Shown: positions 9,301-19,797 of the stretch, piece after piece
Numbering within the stretch: position 1 is the first letter of the stretch
Layout: every line of letters begins with the position of its first letter
Assembly (NCBI GenBank): GCA_030015575.1
Contig: CM057349.1
Span: 256,179,077-256,243,076 of the forward strand
DNA from: Agapanthus africanus
Lineage: Eukaryota > Streptophyta > Magnoliopsida > Asparagales > Amaryllidaceae
Direction of reading: 5' to 3'
DNA: 64,000 nucleotides
Notes under the pieces: generated by a model
The model's input: only the letters and a program-made list of their open reading frames with translations
Told to the model about the DNA's origin: nothing
Databases searched by the model: none
Made by a program: the position numbers and the translations under genes

Positions 9301-9553
9301 TCCAATACCTTTGTATTGCGATAACAATGGAGCGGTGGCTTTGGCCAAGGAACCCAGGTCCCATCAGCGATCCAGGCATATTCTGAGGCGGTATGACCTG
9401 ATCCGGGAGATAGTTGATCGCCGGGAGATCGAGGTCAGGAGAGTTGACACGAAGAACAACACGGCGGATCCACTCACGAAGGCCATTCCCCAGATACAGT
9501 TTGAGAGACTCTTCGGGATGCTCGGTATGAGATACTACAGCAGCTGGCCCTAG
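6308..9553 (+). CDS. pol: CopA Pol polyprotein (protease, integrase, reverse transcriptase, RNase H)
   Basis: An intact frame of 1081 codons. I start at ATG 6308 because it has A at -3 and G at +4 and the following MD(V/E)LTEPACY is shared with CopC; the open frame upstream has only a GTG. Domains, counting residues from 6308: aspartic protease DTGSGSH at about 71; the HHCC zinc-binding region of integrase (WHCRLGH, then CQSC) at about 205-240; the integrase catalytic triad D267, D330, E366, a DD35E spacing; reverse transcriptase with WQMDVKTAFLNG near 667 and YVDDILL near 754; RNase H with FTDSSFQSD near 925, EAEH near 967, and LYCDNNGA near 1003. The order PR-IN-RT-RH is that of Ty1/Copia, and the RT and RNase H wording closely resembles Angela/BARE elements. 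RNase H has EAEH where EAEY is usual. Upstream gag is missing, so assembly would need Gag from another element. It could supply enzymes to the defective neighbours. Confidence 0.95.
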   Translation: MDVLTEPACYTVLGNVGSVLSYKSYRNEQDIGECQDSHATRMKKVHVDAFSSGVFVTENCFSICSTSWVLDTGSGSHICNQLHGLRKGRELGEGDKDIRVGNGAIVAAKTVGEYHLVLPTGDTLVLNECYYMPNLICNIISVSLLSKEGYNFVLQDNVMNIFRDQKLVGSGTLCNGIYVLNQSTVLSITNTHKRKSSELNESFLWHCRLGHINATRLAKLHKDGYLNPFEFSSYDTCQSCLKGKMTKTPFTGHGERVTELLGLIHSDVCGPMSTHARDGSSYFITFTDDLSRFGYVFLMKHKSEAFEKFREYKQEVENQTGKSIKILRSDRGGEYLSIEFLDFLKENGILSQLTPPYTPQHNGVSERRNRTLLDMVRSMMSVAELPISFWGYALETAAYLLNRVPTKSVPTTPYEIWEGKRPYLNFIKIWGCPAYVKRQKPDKLEARSVLCKFVGYPKHSRGYIFYHSKEQRVFVAQHATFLEKEFLTKEISGSEVELEEVPAKQNTTEDLVEPEHSVASDEPQPLRRSGRVSRPPERYYGFLIDGGSEDCIMEDDDPTSFEQAITSGDSVKWLDAMRSEMDSMYTNKVWTLEVAPEGVKPIGSKWIFKKKLGVDGKVETFKARLVAKGFRQRPGVDYDETFSPVAVLKSIRIMLAIAAFHDYEIWQMDVKTAFLNGDLEECVYMTQPEGFVDSGSSGKVCKLLKSIYGLKQASRSWNICFDVVIKEFDFVKNPDEPCIYKKVAESKVVFLVLYVDDILLIGNDIPMLQSVKLFLSQRFSMKDLGDASCILGIRIYRDRSKRILGLSQSRYIDTILKRFSMEESKRGNLPTISGVTLSKEKSPKTDLERARMQGIPYASAVGSIMYAMLCTRPDVAYSLSVVSRYQADPGESHWIAVKSILKYLRRTRDMFLVYGNGELQVESFTDSSFQSDKDDSKSQSGFVFTLYGGAVSWKSSKQETVADSTMEAEHIAANDAAKEAVWIKKFITELGVVPSIEHPIPLYCDNNGAVALAKEPRSHQRSRHILRRYDLIREIVDRREIEVRRVDTKNNTADPLTKAIPQIQFERLFGMLGMRYYSSWP

Positions 9554-9556
9554 TGC

Positions 9557-9566
9557 AAGTGGGAGA
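9557..9566 (+). other. CopA polypurine tract
   Basis: AAGTGGGAGA lies immediately before the 3' LTR and four bases after the pol stop. It primes plus-strand DNA synthesis. The same tract is found in the other Copia elements. Confidence 0.92.
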
Positions 9567-9567
9567 T

Positions 9568-11626
9568 TGTTAGTTGTATGTATGCCCTAGAGGCCAGTAT
9601 TGTACAGATTATGTATATTATATTGGATGCTTGGACATATATAAAGATGACTTTCTTGCTCGACATGATAGTATGCTATCTGGTTACTCTTTATCTTAAC
9701 ATGTACACTAGTCTCTTTATACTGTCTTATAGTTACATGTTGGTAAAGCCCTTAGGATTTGTACTTGACTACCTGGACTATGATGCAGATCATACTAGTG
9801 GGGACATGGTAGTCCATAAGTACATCCTTCAAGGTCCCTAGTCGCGGGTGTATCGAGACGGGGCATCGATATACCAGAGTAGACTAGCGTATACGCTTCT
9901 CGACCCATGTGATGGGCGATGGATGATCCCATATCCATTGGTGTTTGACATCAGAGATGGTATACGGGTGCTCAGTGGAGACTGGGTACACTGGACGGAC
10001 TCGCCGAGAACTCCCAGATGGTATTATACCTCACGTCAGATGGCAGTTCTCAGGTGACACTTGTACAGGTTAGTCTGTAGACCCGAGATCGTCATAGAGT
10101 CTTGTGTGATTCCCACTGTGCTTTGATCTCCACCTTACCACGTCCATGAGGGCGTGCAAAACGGTGGTCTTTGGGCACAGTCCCGAGTCACATGGAGGCA
10201 ATGAGCGATAGGAGGGGTTTCGTCTCTCCCGGTATTGGGGGTTGATGTTGCGCAGTGCTCGATTGGCCGTAACAGGGAAGTCCCTGGCCAGGGCTGATCA
10301 GAGATTTGCTGGTAAGTGTTACCAATAGTTTCTCGACCCGTTACGAGCCTCACATCAGCACGACTTATCGGGTTATTGGGGTCTGACGTTTACCACCCCT
10401 AGACTTGATATGCGACATATCAGACGAAGAGACCGGACTGTATGGTAAGTGTTACTGGTCGGATTCGCAGGAGTGTGAGCGGGCTAGCTCGTCGATCTTC
10501 TGATCGCTCAATACCCGGGTAGCCGTTATGTTTGGCAGACCGCTTGCGGCTTGTGGGTGCTTGATATGATCATCATCTGCTACCGGCGTATTGACGAGTC
10601 TTTAGAGTCCTACACAAAGGTTTCCTGGCTCAAGCGAAACGAAATAGGAGCGCATATGAGATATGTGCAGGACCGAGAATAATGCGTGTATGTGATACCG
10701 CATTTCATTCTCGCGATATATGTTTCGAATGGTTATATTCGATATGACCTAGTTATCGAATCATTGATTCGATAAATCGATGCATTGAATACTAGTCGGT
10801 TATGTGCGACATGACCGGATCATTGAATCAAGTGTTGATTTAATGATTTAATGTATAATTATATATTTGATATATTACTTTGCATTAACTAGTATTGGTT
10901 CACATTAAACGGATTTTTCTCACTTGATGCACATTGTATATGTGATATGCTTTCGTGCACTTTTTTGTATCATGTTTGATGATACTTGATCATTAAGTTA
11001 AGTGTATAGAATTAATCCATGGTTAATTTGATAATTAGGGTTTTGCATATTCATTTATTTATTTGTTTGTTTATTTATTTATTTGAAATGGATTATGATG
11101 AGAATGGTGGCTCTTTTTGTTTTAAGTTGAAGCTTCATGAAGCTTTGACTTTTGTAACCATCCTTATCTTCATGCTTAACCCTAACCCTCTAAAGTGACC
11201 ATGGTTTATTCTCTACACTTAACCCTAGTTTAGTTATGATAAGTATTTGATTTTCTATTTTCTTTTTATCATAACTTATCATAACTAGCTCATTTTCTTC
11301 TTCTTCTTCAAGCTTGCTACAACAATGGCAACTTGAGATCTAGTGAGATAAATCCAATTCTAAAGTGAACCCACCTCCTATTTCTTCACCCTCTACCTCT
11401 TGCCAAGTTGTTTTGGGTGTTTACTTCACAAGTTTCACAAGTTTGTGAAGTCGGAGCTTGAGTTTGTGCAACCTCGACGTAGATCGTCTTTGACACAAAG
11501 CCGACGACCTATTCCGCTTGTTTTCCCGATGAAGCCGATGATCGAGTCGAGGATTCATGATGGACAGCGAGGACATGACCACGTGGAGCTAAGGAGGCGG
11601 AAATCCGGATCTACAAAGGTTGTAGC
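9568..11626 (+). repeat. CopA 3' LTR, first part
   Basis: This matches the 5' LTR with five substitutions and a 1-bp indel in total. It is interrupted by CopB after 11626 and continues at 22017; the rejoined length is 2212 bp. Confidence 0.95.
11622..11626. repeat. Target-site duplication of CopB, left copy (gtagc)
   Basis: gtagc precedes CopB and recurs at 22012-22016 after it; the intact CopA 5' LTR shows a single copy at the corresponding place (about 3292). Confidence 0.95.
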
Positions 11627-13843
11627 TGTTAGTTATATGTATGCCCTAGAGGCCATTACTATACATAGGATGTATATTGTAGTGGATGCTGGGACGTATA
11701 TAGGGAGGACTTTCTCGCTCGACATGATAGTATGCTATCTGGTTGATATTTACCTTAACGTGTATGCTGATTGTCTCTCTGTTACATGTTGGTAAAGCCC
11801 TTAGGATCTGTACTTGACTACCTGGACTATGATGCGGATCATACTAGTGGGGACATGGTAGTCCATAAGTACATCCTTCAAAGTCCCTAGTCGTGGGTGT
11901 ATCGAGACGGGGCATCGATATACCAGAGTAGACTAGCGCGTACCTTCTCGACCCATACAGATGGGCGATGGATGATCCCATATCCATCGGTGTTTGACAT
12001 CAGAGGAGATATACGGGTGCTCAGTAGAGACTGGGTACACTGGACGGACTCGCCGAGAACTCCCAGATGGTATTATACCTCACGTCAGATGGCAGTTCTC
12101 TGGTGACACTGGTACAGAGTAGTCTGTTGACCCGAGATCGTCATAGAGTCTTGTGTGATTCCCACTGTGCTTTGATTTCCATCTTACCACGTCCAAGAGG
12201 GCGTGCAAAACGGTGGTTTTTGGGTACAGTCCCGAGTCACATGGAGGCAATGAGCGATAGGAGGGGATTCGTCTCTCCCGGTATATGGGGGTTGATGTTG
12301 CGCTGTGTTCGATTGGCTATAACAGGAAATCCCTGGCCAGGGTTGCTGAGATTTACTGGTAAGTGTTACCAGTAGTTTCTCGAACAGTTATAGACCTCAT
12401 ATCGACACGACTTATCGAGCTATTGGGGTCTGACGTTTACCACCCCTAGGCGAGATATGCGACATATCAGACGATCAGACCGGACTGTACGGTAGTGTTA
12501 CTGGTCGGATTCACTGGAGTGTGAGCGGGCTTGCTCGTCGATCTTCAGATCGCTCAATACCCGGGTGGCCGTTACGTTTAGCAGACCGCTTGCGGCTTGT
12601 GGATGTTTGATATGATCATCATCTGCTGCCGGCGTATTGACGAGTCTTTAGAGTCCTACACAGAGGTTTCCTGGCTCAAGCGAAACGAAATAGGAGCGCA
12701 TATGAGATATGTGCGGGACCGAGAATAATGCGTGTATGTGATACCGTATTCTATTCTCGCGATAAATATATCGAATGGTTGTATGCGATATAACCTAGTT
12801 ATCGATTCAAGCGTTGATTCGATAAGCCGATATATTAGATACCAGTCGGTTATGTGCGCATGACCGGATCATTGAATCAAGTGTTGATTTAATGATTTAA
12901 TGCATATTTATATATTTGATATATTGCTTTGCATCAACTAGTATCGGTTTACTTAAGATGGATTTTCTCGCTCGGGTGTGCACATTACATATGCGATATG
13001 ATTTTGTGCACTTGATTGTATCATGTTTGATGATACAAGTTTACTTGGTTAAGTGCAAAGAATAAACCATGGTTAAAAGAATGGCTAGGGTTTCATTTCC
13101 TTTATTTATTCCTTTATTTATTTATTTATTCATTTTGGAAAAGAAGAGAAAAGAATGGTTGCTAGATTTGGAGTTTAGTTGAAGCTTCATGAAGCTTTGA
13201 TAAAGTCAACCATACTTATCTCATCCTTAACCCTAACCATTCACACTAACCATGATTGATTCTCTACACTTGACCATGGTTAGAATTATGATAAGAATTC
13301 ATTTTCTTTTCTTTTTCTATTAACTTATCATAATATCTTTCTTCTTCTTCTTCTTCATTCTTCAAGTGAAGAAAAGCAAGGTCCATCAATGGTGATTGAT
13401 GCATATGAGTGAGAAATCCAATTCTAAAGTCTACCCACTTCCTATTTCTTCATCCTCTACCTCTTGCCAAGTAGTAGAGTGTGTTTCCTTCACAAGTTTC
13501 ATGACTTGTTGAAGGTGGAGCTTGATTCATCGATGCTTCGACGTAGATCATCTTCGGCATGGACATCGACGACCTAGCTTGCCCATTCTCCGACGAAGCC
13601 GACTCTAGAGCCCGGATTTGATTTGGACAGCGGAGACGACCTCGTTGCGGAGCCGTGGAGGTGGAGGACCGGATCTACAAAGGTTGTATTTCCGTATTCT
13701 CATTAGTTAACTGTTAACTAGTTCTTGTTCGCCTAGAAATCTAGTTATCGATCCGTAGTTTAGGGTTTGTAGGCACCATATTTTTTGAAATTGCCATGGT
13801 TGATGGCTTGGGAGACCTCACTAGTGTGCCTAGGAACCCTGCA
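11627..13843 (+). repeat. CopB 5' LTR
   Basis: 2217 bp, TGTTAG to CCTGCA, related to the CopA LTR along its whole length. The conserved part includes gacgagtctttagagtcc and the hairpin CGAGAAT/ATTCTCG. Confidence 0.95.
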
Positions 13844-13844
13844 G

Positions 13845-13857
13845 TGGTATCAGAGCC
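13845..13857 (+). other. CopB primer binding site (tRNA-iMet)
   Basis: TGGTATCAGAGCC, one base after the LTR, as in CopA. Confidence 0.95.
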
Positions 13858-14040
13858 TAGCTAGAGCCTTAGGCGAAGTCCAGACGGAAATTGAAGTCCG
13901 AACGAACCCGAAACCCCGATTCAAATTTGCTCTCTGTACAATTTTTAAAATCTGGGATTTTTCAGTATTAAAAATATCCAGAAAAATCAGCAGGCAATTC
14001 TAAGAAATACTGTAAAATTCGTGCACTCAATTCCTTCAAT

Positions 14041-14091
14041 GCGCGGCGCTTCCGCGGCACAAGCTAGGCTTGTGCGGCGGAAGGGCGGCCA
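14041..14091 (+). repeat. GC-rich hairpin behind the CopB primer site
   Basis: Arms built on CTTCCGCGGCACAAGC and GCTTGTGCGGCGGAAG face each other across a 3-nt loop, with few mismatches. The position matches CopA. Confidence 0.75.
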
Positions 14092-14716
14092 TTTTGTCGT
14101 TTTGCGCTTCTCATTTTCTACAGTAATTCCATTTTTTCCATGCTGGTTTTCCTGGGAATTTTTAATATTTTTTCCAGAGTTGAATTTTTCTGAGTTGATT
14201 TGGGGATTCGGTATTTCGATCGGGGTATCAAATTTTGTCTGTGTGGCTTTCCGGATAAATCTTAGAATATGTTAAAAAGTTCGACCGGATATAAATACCC
14301 AATTTTTCCCCTGTCGGGAAATTTCCAAGTGTTGGATTTTTCCGTAGTTTAACGACGTTCTAAGTAGTGCAAGTAACGCGATGGTCCCTCTAGAAGACAC
14401 AAACCTTAACTCGATTATGTGACCGTCTTGAACTGCCCTTTGAACCTTCGGGTTTGGGGCAGTACGGCGTGCCACATGTGAGGCGTTGGCTTGACCCTTC
14501 TACGGCTGGATCGTTGGTACTGAGGCACGAACGGAATGTTGTTAGACTTGTTTCATGTGTTGATCTGTTTCGGGAAAACTTGGGTGTTCGATTGTTCGAT
14601 CGAAAAGTTTAACATTTTCTATTTATCTGGAATGGGATACAATAATTGGAATTCACAATAAGTTATATGATAACTGAATGAATGTTATAAACATAGCAAT
14701 TTAGTCTCACTTGATC

Positions 14717-14760
14717 GGTTGCCACGGAATTTTGATGTGATCAAAGGTCCGTCGCAATCA
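14717..14760 (+). other. Long hairpin in the block absent from CopA
   Basis: GGTTGC, ACGGA and TTTTGAT on the left pair with ATCAAA, TCCGT and GCAATC on the right, apart from one C-C mismatch and small bulges. The same hairpin with another loop is in CopC near 38622-38663. An antisense open frame of 64 codons from an ATG crosses the rest of the block in both elements (14758-14952 here). Confidence 0.6.
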
Positions 14761-15967
14761 CGTAGCGTACGCGGATACTCGCCGGGTAAACTTAATAGAC
14801 AGCCTCACTCCATAGCCCCGACCAAGTGACTGTAGGAGAACCCCGTCGCCGAAAGCATCCGTCCGGGTGCTCGCGGTGGCGGTGTTCCGCCTTGGTGCAC
14901 TTCGTCGACGGTATCGGGGGTGCAGCCGTCTACTGAAGTTTGCGACGAGCATTCGATCAGGATGTCGGGAATCTTATTGAATTGCCCGACTTGGTGTTGA
15001 AAAGTGTTTTCGATAATGAGACTAAAATGCGGGGTTTATAATTGTTAGGCATGTGATGTCTAAGTAATTCATTTGGTCAGGCATGCGATGTCTGAGGTGG
15101 TTGCGGATTCCAACTGTTGTAGTTTTACACTTTCTTTTCTGTGACCGTAAGTGTAATATGTGATATCGCCGGTTTCGTTGCTATATGTCAACGACAATTG
15201 GGATGGACATATTTACTTACGTTGATGACATGTGATGTTATGTGTTGCTGGATATGGTATATTGGATCGTCGTGTTTGAATAGCCGGGGGTTTTTATGTG
15301 AGATGAGTGTTTTTCATTTTCATTCATGTAAAAACTTGTATGTAATATTCTTTTATTGGGGCGCTTCCAGGTTGCGGAAGTAGTCACCGTTTGTATATTA
15401 TTTACTTTTCCGCACTAGGATAGACCCAAGGAGGGGAGCACAAGTAACCGGGTTCTGGAGTCCAGTGGGAGACCAACTCGAGGAGTCGAGTCCGGGTCTC
15501 CTAACTCCAGAATTGGTAGGGTTGCTTGCCGCTCTCGTAGGGGTCTAGGGGTGTGGGTTTGGCTATTCATCACGACCGTGGAATCCGTGTTTTATACTGG
15601 CTCGTATTGAAAACACGGACGTCCTAGTATATCCAATATTTCATATGATTCTTCTGCTGCAATATCTGTGATGAGATCATGTGATGTTCTGTGATAGATA
15701 CTTTATATAGTATATATGATATATTATATAAACGTTACTTATGTTTTACACCCGCGCTAGCCCTGCCCTGCTCTGTCGTTAGTTACCTAACCTAACGGTG
15801 CACGAGGGGACATCGAGGCGAATGCGGATGGCATAAGTGTACGTTATATCTATCTGTGATGTTTAGGTACTTAAATGATGGGACTTCATTAATGAGATTA
15901 ATGAAATAAAAGAAACCTAAGATGTTGTAGAATCGAATTTCAAATTAAAACAGGTAGCTACAGTTCT

Positions 15968-16057
15968 TGCTTTGCACAGCGGTATATGTGATATATCCTG
16001 CACCTTATTCGATGAGGAAAGGACCGAGATCCCTTCACCGGGAGTGACTCCTTTAGC
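15968..16057 (+). other. Three-hairpin RNA module, CopB copy 1
   Basis: Hairpin 1 is GGTATAT/ATATATC with one G-U pair, hairpin 2 CCTTA/TGAGG, hairpin 3 AAAGGA/TCCTTT. Same layout as CopA. Confidence 0.83.
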
Positions 16058-16113
16058 AATAACTGGCAGATGCTATACACTCGGTTTGTCTTTTGATAGC
16101 TTTTAAGTGTTTT

Positions 16114-16204
16114 TGCTTTGCACAGCGATATATATGATATATCCAGCACCTCATTCGACGAGGAAAGGACCGACGATCCCTTCACCGGGAGTGACTCCTT
16201 TAGC
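16114..16204 (+). other. Three-hairpin RNA module, CopB copy 2
   Basis: Hairpin 1 is GATATAT/ATATATC, hairpin 2 CCTC/GAGG, hairpin 3 AAAGGA/TCCTTT. One extra base is present in the otherwise constant segment (ccgacgat instead of ccgagat), also seen in one CopC copy. Confidence 0.83.
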
Positions 16205-16345
16205 AAAACTAGAAAAGCCTCAAAAACACTCCATTTCAAAATTCATTTGATTCTACAACGATATCAAGTTCATTACGCAATAGGTTTTCAGAAAAACCTG
16301 TCGTAGCCCTCCGTCATTTCAGATAAGTAGTAGTTAGTATTCGTG

Positions 16346-16553
16346 CTACGTTTGTTGGCCTGCGTCAAGGCGTAGTGTGCGGTAGCTAACTGGTGCTTAT
16401 CTGCATAAGCATATGATGTGATTGGATTAGGGTAGTCGTGCGACTTTGTTGGCCTGCGTCAAGGGTCGTGCGGGTGGGTTTAATTCAATCAGGAAATGAC
16501 GGGTTGAACTTGACTAGCGGACTATGGTTTGTTGGCCTGCGTCAAGGTCATAG
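16346..16553 (+). other. Three matched-tip hairpins (CopB)
   Basis: The tip TTGGCCTGCGTCAAGG occurs three times (hairpins at 16346-16375, about 16438-16471, and 16522-16553). Outer stems are CTACG/CGTAG, CGAC/GTCG and CTATG/CATAG. All three tips differ from the CopA tip in the same way. Confidence 0.8.
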
Positions 16554-16992
16554 GACGCTAGGGGCAAAATATTATCGGGAATTTCAAGTGTTGAAATTTG
16601 CAATGAGATTGCATACCTTCTATGAGATAGTTGGATCCCGATACCCGCTGCGAGTAAGTGTTACTCCTGGGAGAGTTTTATACATTACAACTAGCCGATC
16701 AAGTAGGTGTCTAGAAAGGTGTTAACGAGGTTACGCCTCTGGGAAAACGAGGTTTACATTAATTAGGTTCGTGCGAAAGCACGGGGGACCTCCCTCAAAG
16801 TACCGACACTGGCCTGGCTGAAAGATTGGCGAACTTGTAGTGTGTAATTAATCCCGGCTAGTCTTTCCTTTTAGGGTTTGAAGGAAGATTTGATAAAAAG
16901 CAGTGGGAGCCATCCTGATTAGATAAAATAATAACCAATCTATTCTTGACAGAGCGCACGCTGAGTGTTTTCTTCTCTCTCTCTCCTGGTAG

Positions 16993-19786
16993 CGACCATA
17001 TCACGCCTTAATCAAGATAATAATACGGATTATTGACCGAACCCGCTTGTTATACTGAGCTGGGGAACGTTGGTCCCGCTCCAACTTATAATTGTTATAA
17101 GACAGAGCAGGAAATTGGGGAATACCAGATTTCCCGTGCCGCCCAAACGAAAAGAGTGCATGCTGATGCATCATCTTCGGGTGTGTTCATTACAGAGAAC
17201 TGTTTCTCAGTATCCTTTACGTCCTGGGTATATGATACCGGATCAAGATCCCAGATATGTAATCAGTTACATAGGGCTACAGAAAGGTAGAGAACTGAGA
17301 ACGGGTGATAAGTTTCATGAGGCAGAAAACGGGGCAAATGTTGCAGCCAAGTCTGTTGGTCACTGTCACCCTGTATTACAGTACATTGATTCTGAACGAA
17401 TGTTATTAGATACCGAACCTGATATACAAAATCATATCTATCTCTTTATTAGTAAAGAAATGATAAAATTTTGTATTGTTGGATAATGTTTTGAACATTT
17501 CCTATATCAAAAGTTGATCTGATCAGGCACGTTATCTAAAAGCATTAATGTTTTAAATCAAACTACAGTTCTTTAGTATACGGAACACACACAAAAGGAA
17601 GAGTTCAGAAATGAACGAATCCTTCTTGAGGCATTGTAGACTAGGTCAGATCAATGTGACCTGACTAGCTAGAGTTACATATAGATGCATATTTAAATCA
17701 GTTTGAATTTACATCTTGTGAAACTCGCCAGTCATGTCACAAAGATAAGATGACCATAGCTCCGTTTACTGGAAACAGAGAAAGAGTTAGTGAACTCTTG
17801 GGATGATACATGTTGATGTATGTAAGGTCCCCTGTCTACACATGCCAGGACTGGTTCTTTATACTTCATTACGTTCTCTGATGATCTCTTTAGATTCAGA
17901 CATATGTTCTTGTTGAAACACAAGTCCGAACCTTTTGAGATATTCACAGAATATAAGTTAGAAGTAGAGAACCAAAATACGGGTATAAGTATTATGTCCT
18001 TTGATGAGATCAAGGAGGAGAATACTTGAGCACGGAATTCCTGGACCATTCTAAAGGAGAATGAGATTCTCTCTCAGCATTACTCCCCCGAATACACCAT
18101 AGCACGATGGTATATCGGGGCGGAGCAATCACACCCTATATGATATGGTGTGCTCTGTGATGAGTACTACTGAGTTACCTATTTCCTTTTTGGGAGTTAT
18201 GCGCTTGAGAAGCTGCATACCTATTGAATAGGGTTCGAATCAAATCAGTTGCCTACCACTTCATATGTGATATGGAAAGGGAAGAGCCCATATCTTAAGT
18301 TAGTTAAGATTTGGGTTGTCCGGCCTGTGTCTAAAAGCAAAATCCGGACAAGCTCGAGGCAAAGACTGTAATGTACAACTGGAAAGGTTCCAGCTATACA
18401 AACAGCAGCTGATGATTTGAAAGAACCAAAGGATTCGATAGTTACCAACGAACCTCAGCCTCTCCGCCGATGTAGTAGGGTTCCTCACCCACCTGAGAGA
18501 TACTTCGGTTTCTCTATGACAGTGGGAGCGAGGATTGCATCATAAGATGATGACCCAATTAGCTTCGAGCTGGCCATCAGGAGTAAGACTCTGTAAGAAT
18601 GGCTGGATGCTTAGCGATCTGAGATGGAATCCTTATACACCAACAAAGTATGGACTTTGGTTGCAATATCTGAAGGGTTAAATCCCCATCAGGAGCAAGT
18701 ATATCTTGAGAAGATTACTTGGTGTAGATGGAAAAGTTGAGACTTTCAAAGCTAGACTTGTTAAAGGTTTTCGTCATTGACCAGGCGTGGATCATGATGA
18801 AACCTTTTCAAGTGACTATGCTTAAGTCCATCCAGATCCTACTTACCACGGCTACATACCATAACTACGATATCTGGTGGTTGTGTGTCTTGACTGCTTT
18901 TCTAAATTATGATTTAGAAGAGTGCGTCTGTAAGTACACAGCCAGAGGGCTTCGTAGACAGTGGGAGCAGCGGAAACGTGTGCAAGATGCTTTATAGGAT
19001 AAAGCAGGCATCGCGGAGATGGAACGTCTGTTTTGATGAAGTAGTCAAAGAGTTTGACATCATCAAAATGGTAGATGAACCTTGTATAAACAAAAGGGTA
19101 GTAGGGAGTATGGTGACGATCCTCGTAGAGTACGTGGATGACATACTCTTGATAAGAAAGGAGTTTCTTATGCTACGCTCGATCAATCTCCGCTTATCAC
19201 TAGAATTCTCCATATAGGATCAAACTGATACCTACTAAATCCTGGATTTTGGATCTATGAGATAGATTTAATTGGATATTAGGATTCTCACTAGTTGTAG
19301 TGAGATGGTATCAATCGATCCTGGGGAGAATCACTGGAAGGGTTCCAGGGTGATAAAGACGACTGAATGTCAGTCGCAGGCATTGTCTTTACCCTCAGTG
19401 AAGGGACGGTATGTTGGAAGAGTTCCAAGCTGGATACCGTGACATACTAGACGATAAAGGCACGATACATCGCTACTTAAGATGCTACCAAAGAGGCTGT
19501 TTGGGTATATATTGGTTCATGAGATGAACTACGTTCCTACCATTGTGAGACAATGGAGTTGTGGCTCATGCCGAGGAACACCGGTCCCATCAGTGATCCA
19601 GACTTATTCTAAGGCAGCATCGCCTGATCATGGAGATGATTGATCTCCAGGGTGATCGAGGTTTGGAGAGTAGATTCTGAGGACAACACAGCGGATCCAC
19701 TCACAAAGGCCTGTTCCCAGAGAGAGACTTTTATGGGATGGTTGAGTATGAGATACTGCAACCACTGCTACAGATGGCCCTAGTGC
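16993..19786 (+). pseudogene. pol: CopB decayed pol
   Basis: Recognisable pieces in several frames: LTEPACYTELGN, a protease remnant WVYDTGSRSQICN, integrase fragments, an RT piece with YVDDILLI near 19130, and RNase H fragments. Numerous stops and frameshifts break the frame and the start ATG is changed to ACG. Two deletions relative to CopA pol are shared with CopC: one after the KLEA motif that ends integrase (near 18365), one between the RT and RNase H portions (near 19270). No gag lies upstream. It is not translatable as a polyprotein. Confidence 0.92.
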
Positions 19787-19796
19787 AAGTGGGAGA
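19787..19796 (+). other. CopB polypurine tract
   Basis: AAGTGGGAGA, directly before the 3' LTR and intact despite the decay of pol. Confidence 0.92.
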
Positions 19797-19797
19797 T

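Larger units (their letters stand above)
13858..16992 (+). other. CopB non-coding leader
   Basis: About 3.1 kb without gag. It follows CopA block by block but retains an extra block of about 300 bp (14702-15000) that CopA lacks and CopC keeps. It has the GC-rich hairpin, both three-hairpin modules and the three matched-tip hairpins, and ends in a pyrimidine run and AG before CGACC (cut after 16992). Confidence 0.8.

Noticed and set aside
8942..9379. 145-codon frame antisense to pol
   Set aside because: Shadow of the strongly coding RT/RNase H region on the other strand; no ATG start and no domain.
11400..11795. 131-codon frame across the CopA/CopB border
   Set aside because: It joins the end of a CopA LTR segment with the start of the CopB LTR, so it is an insertion artefact, and it lacks a real start.
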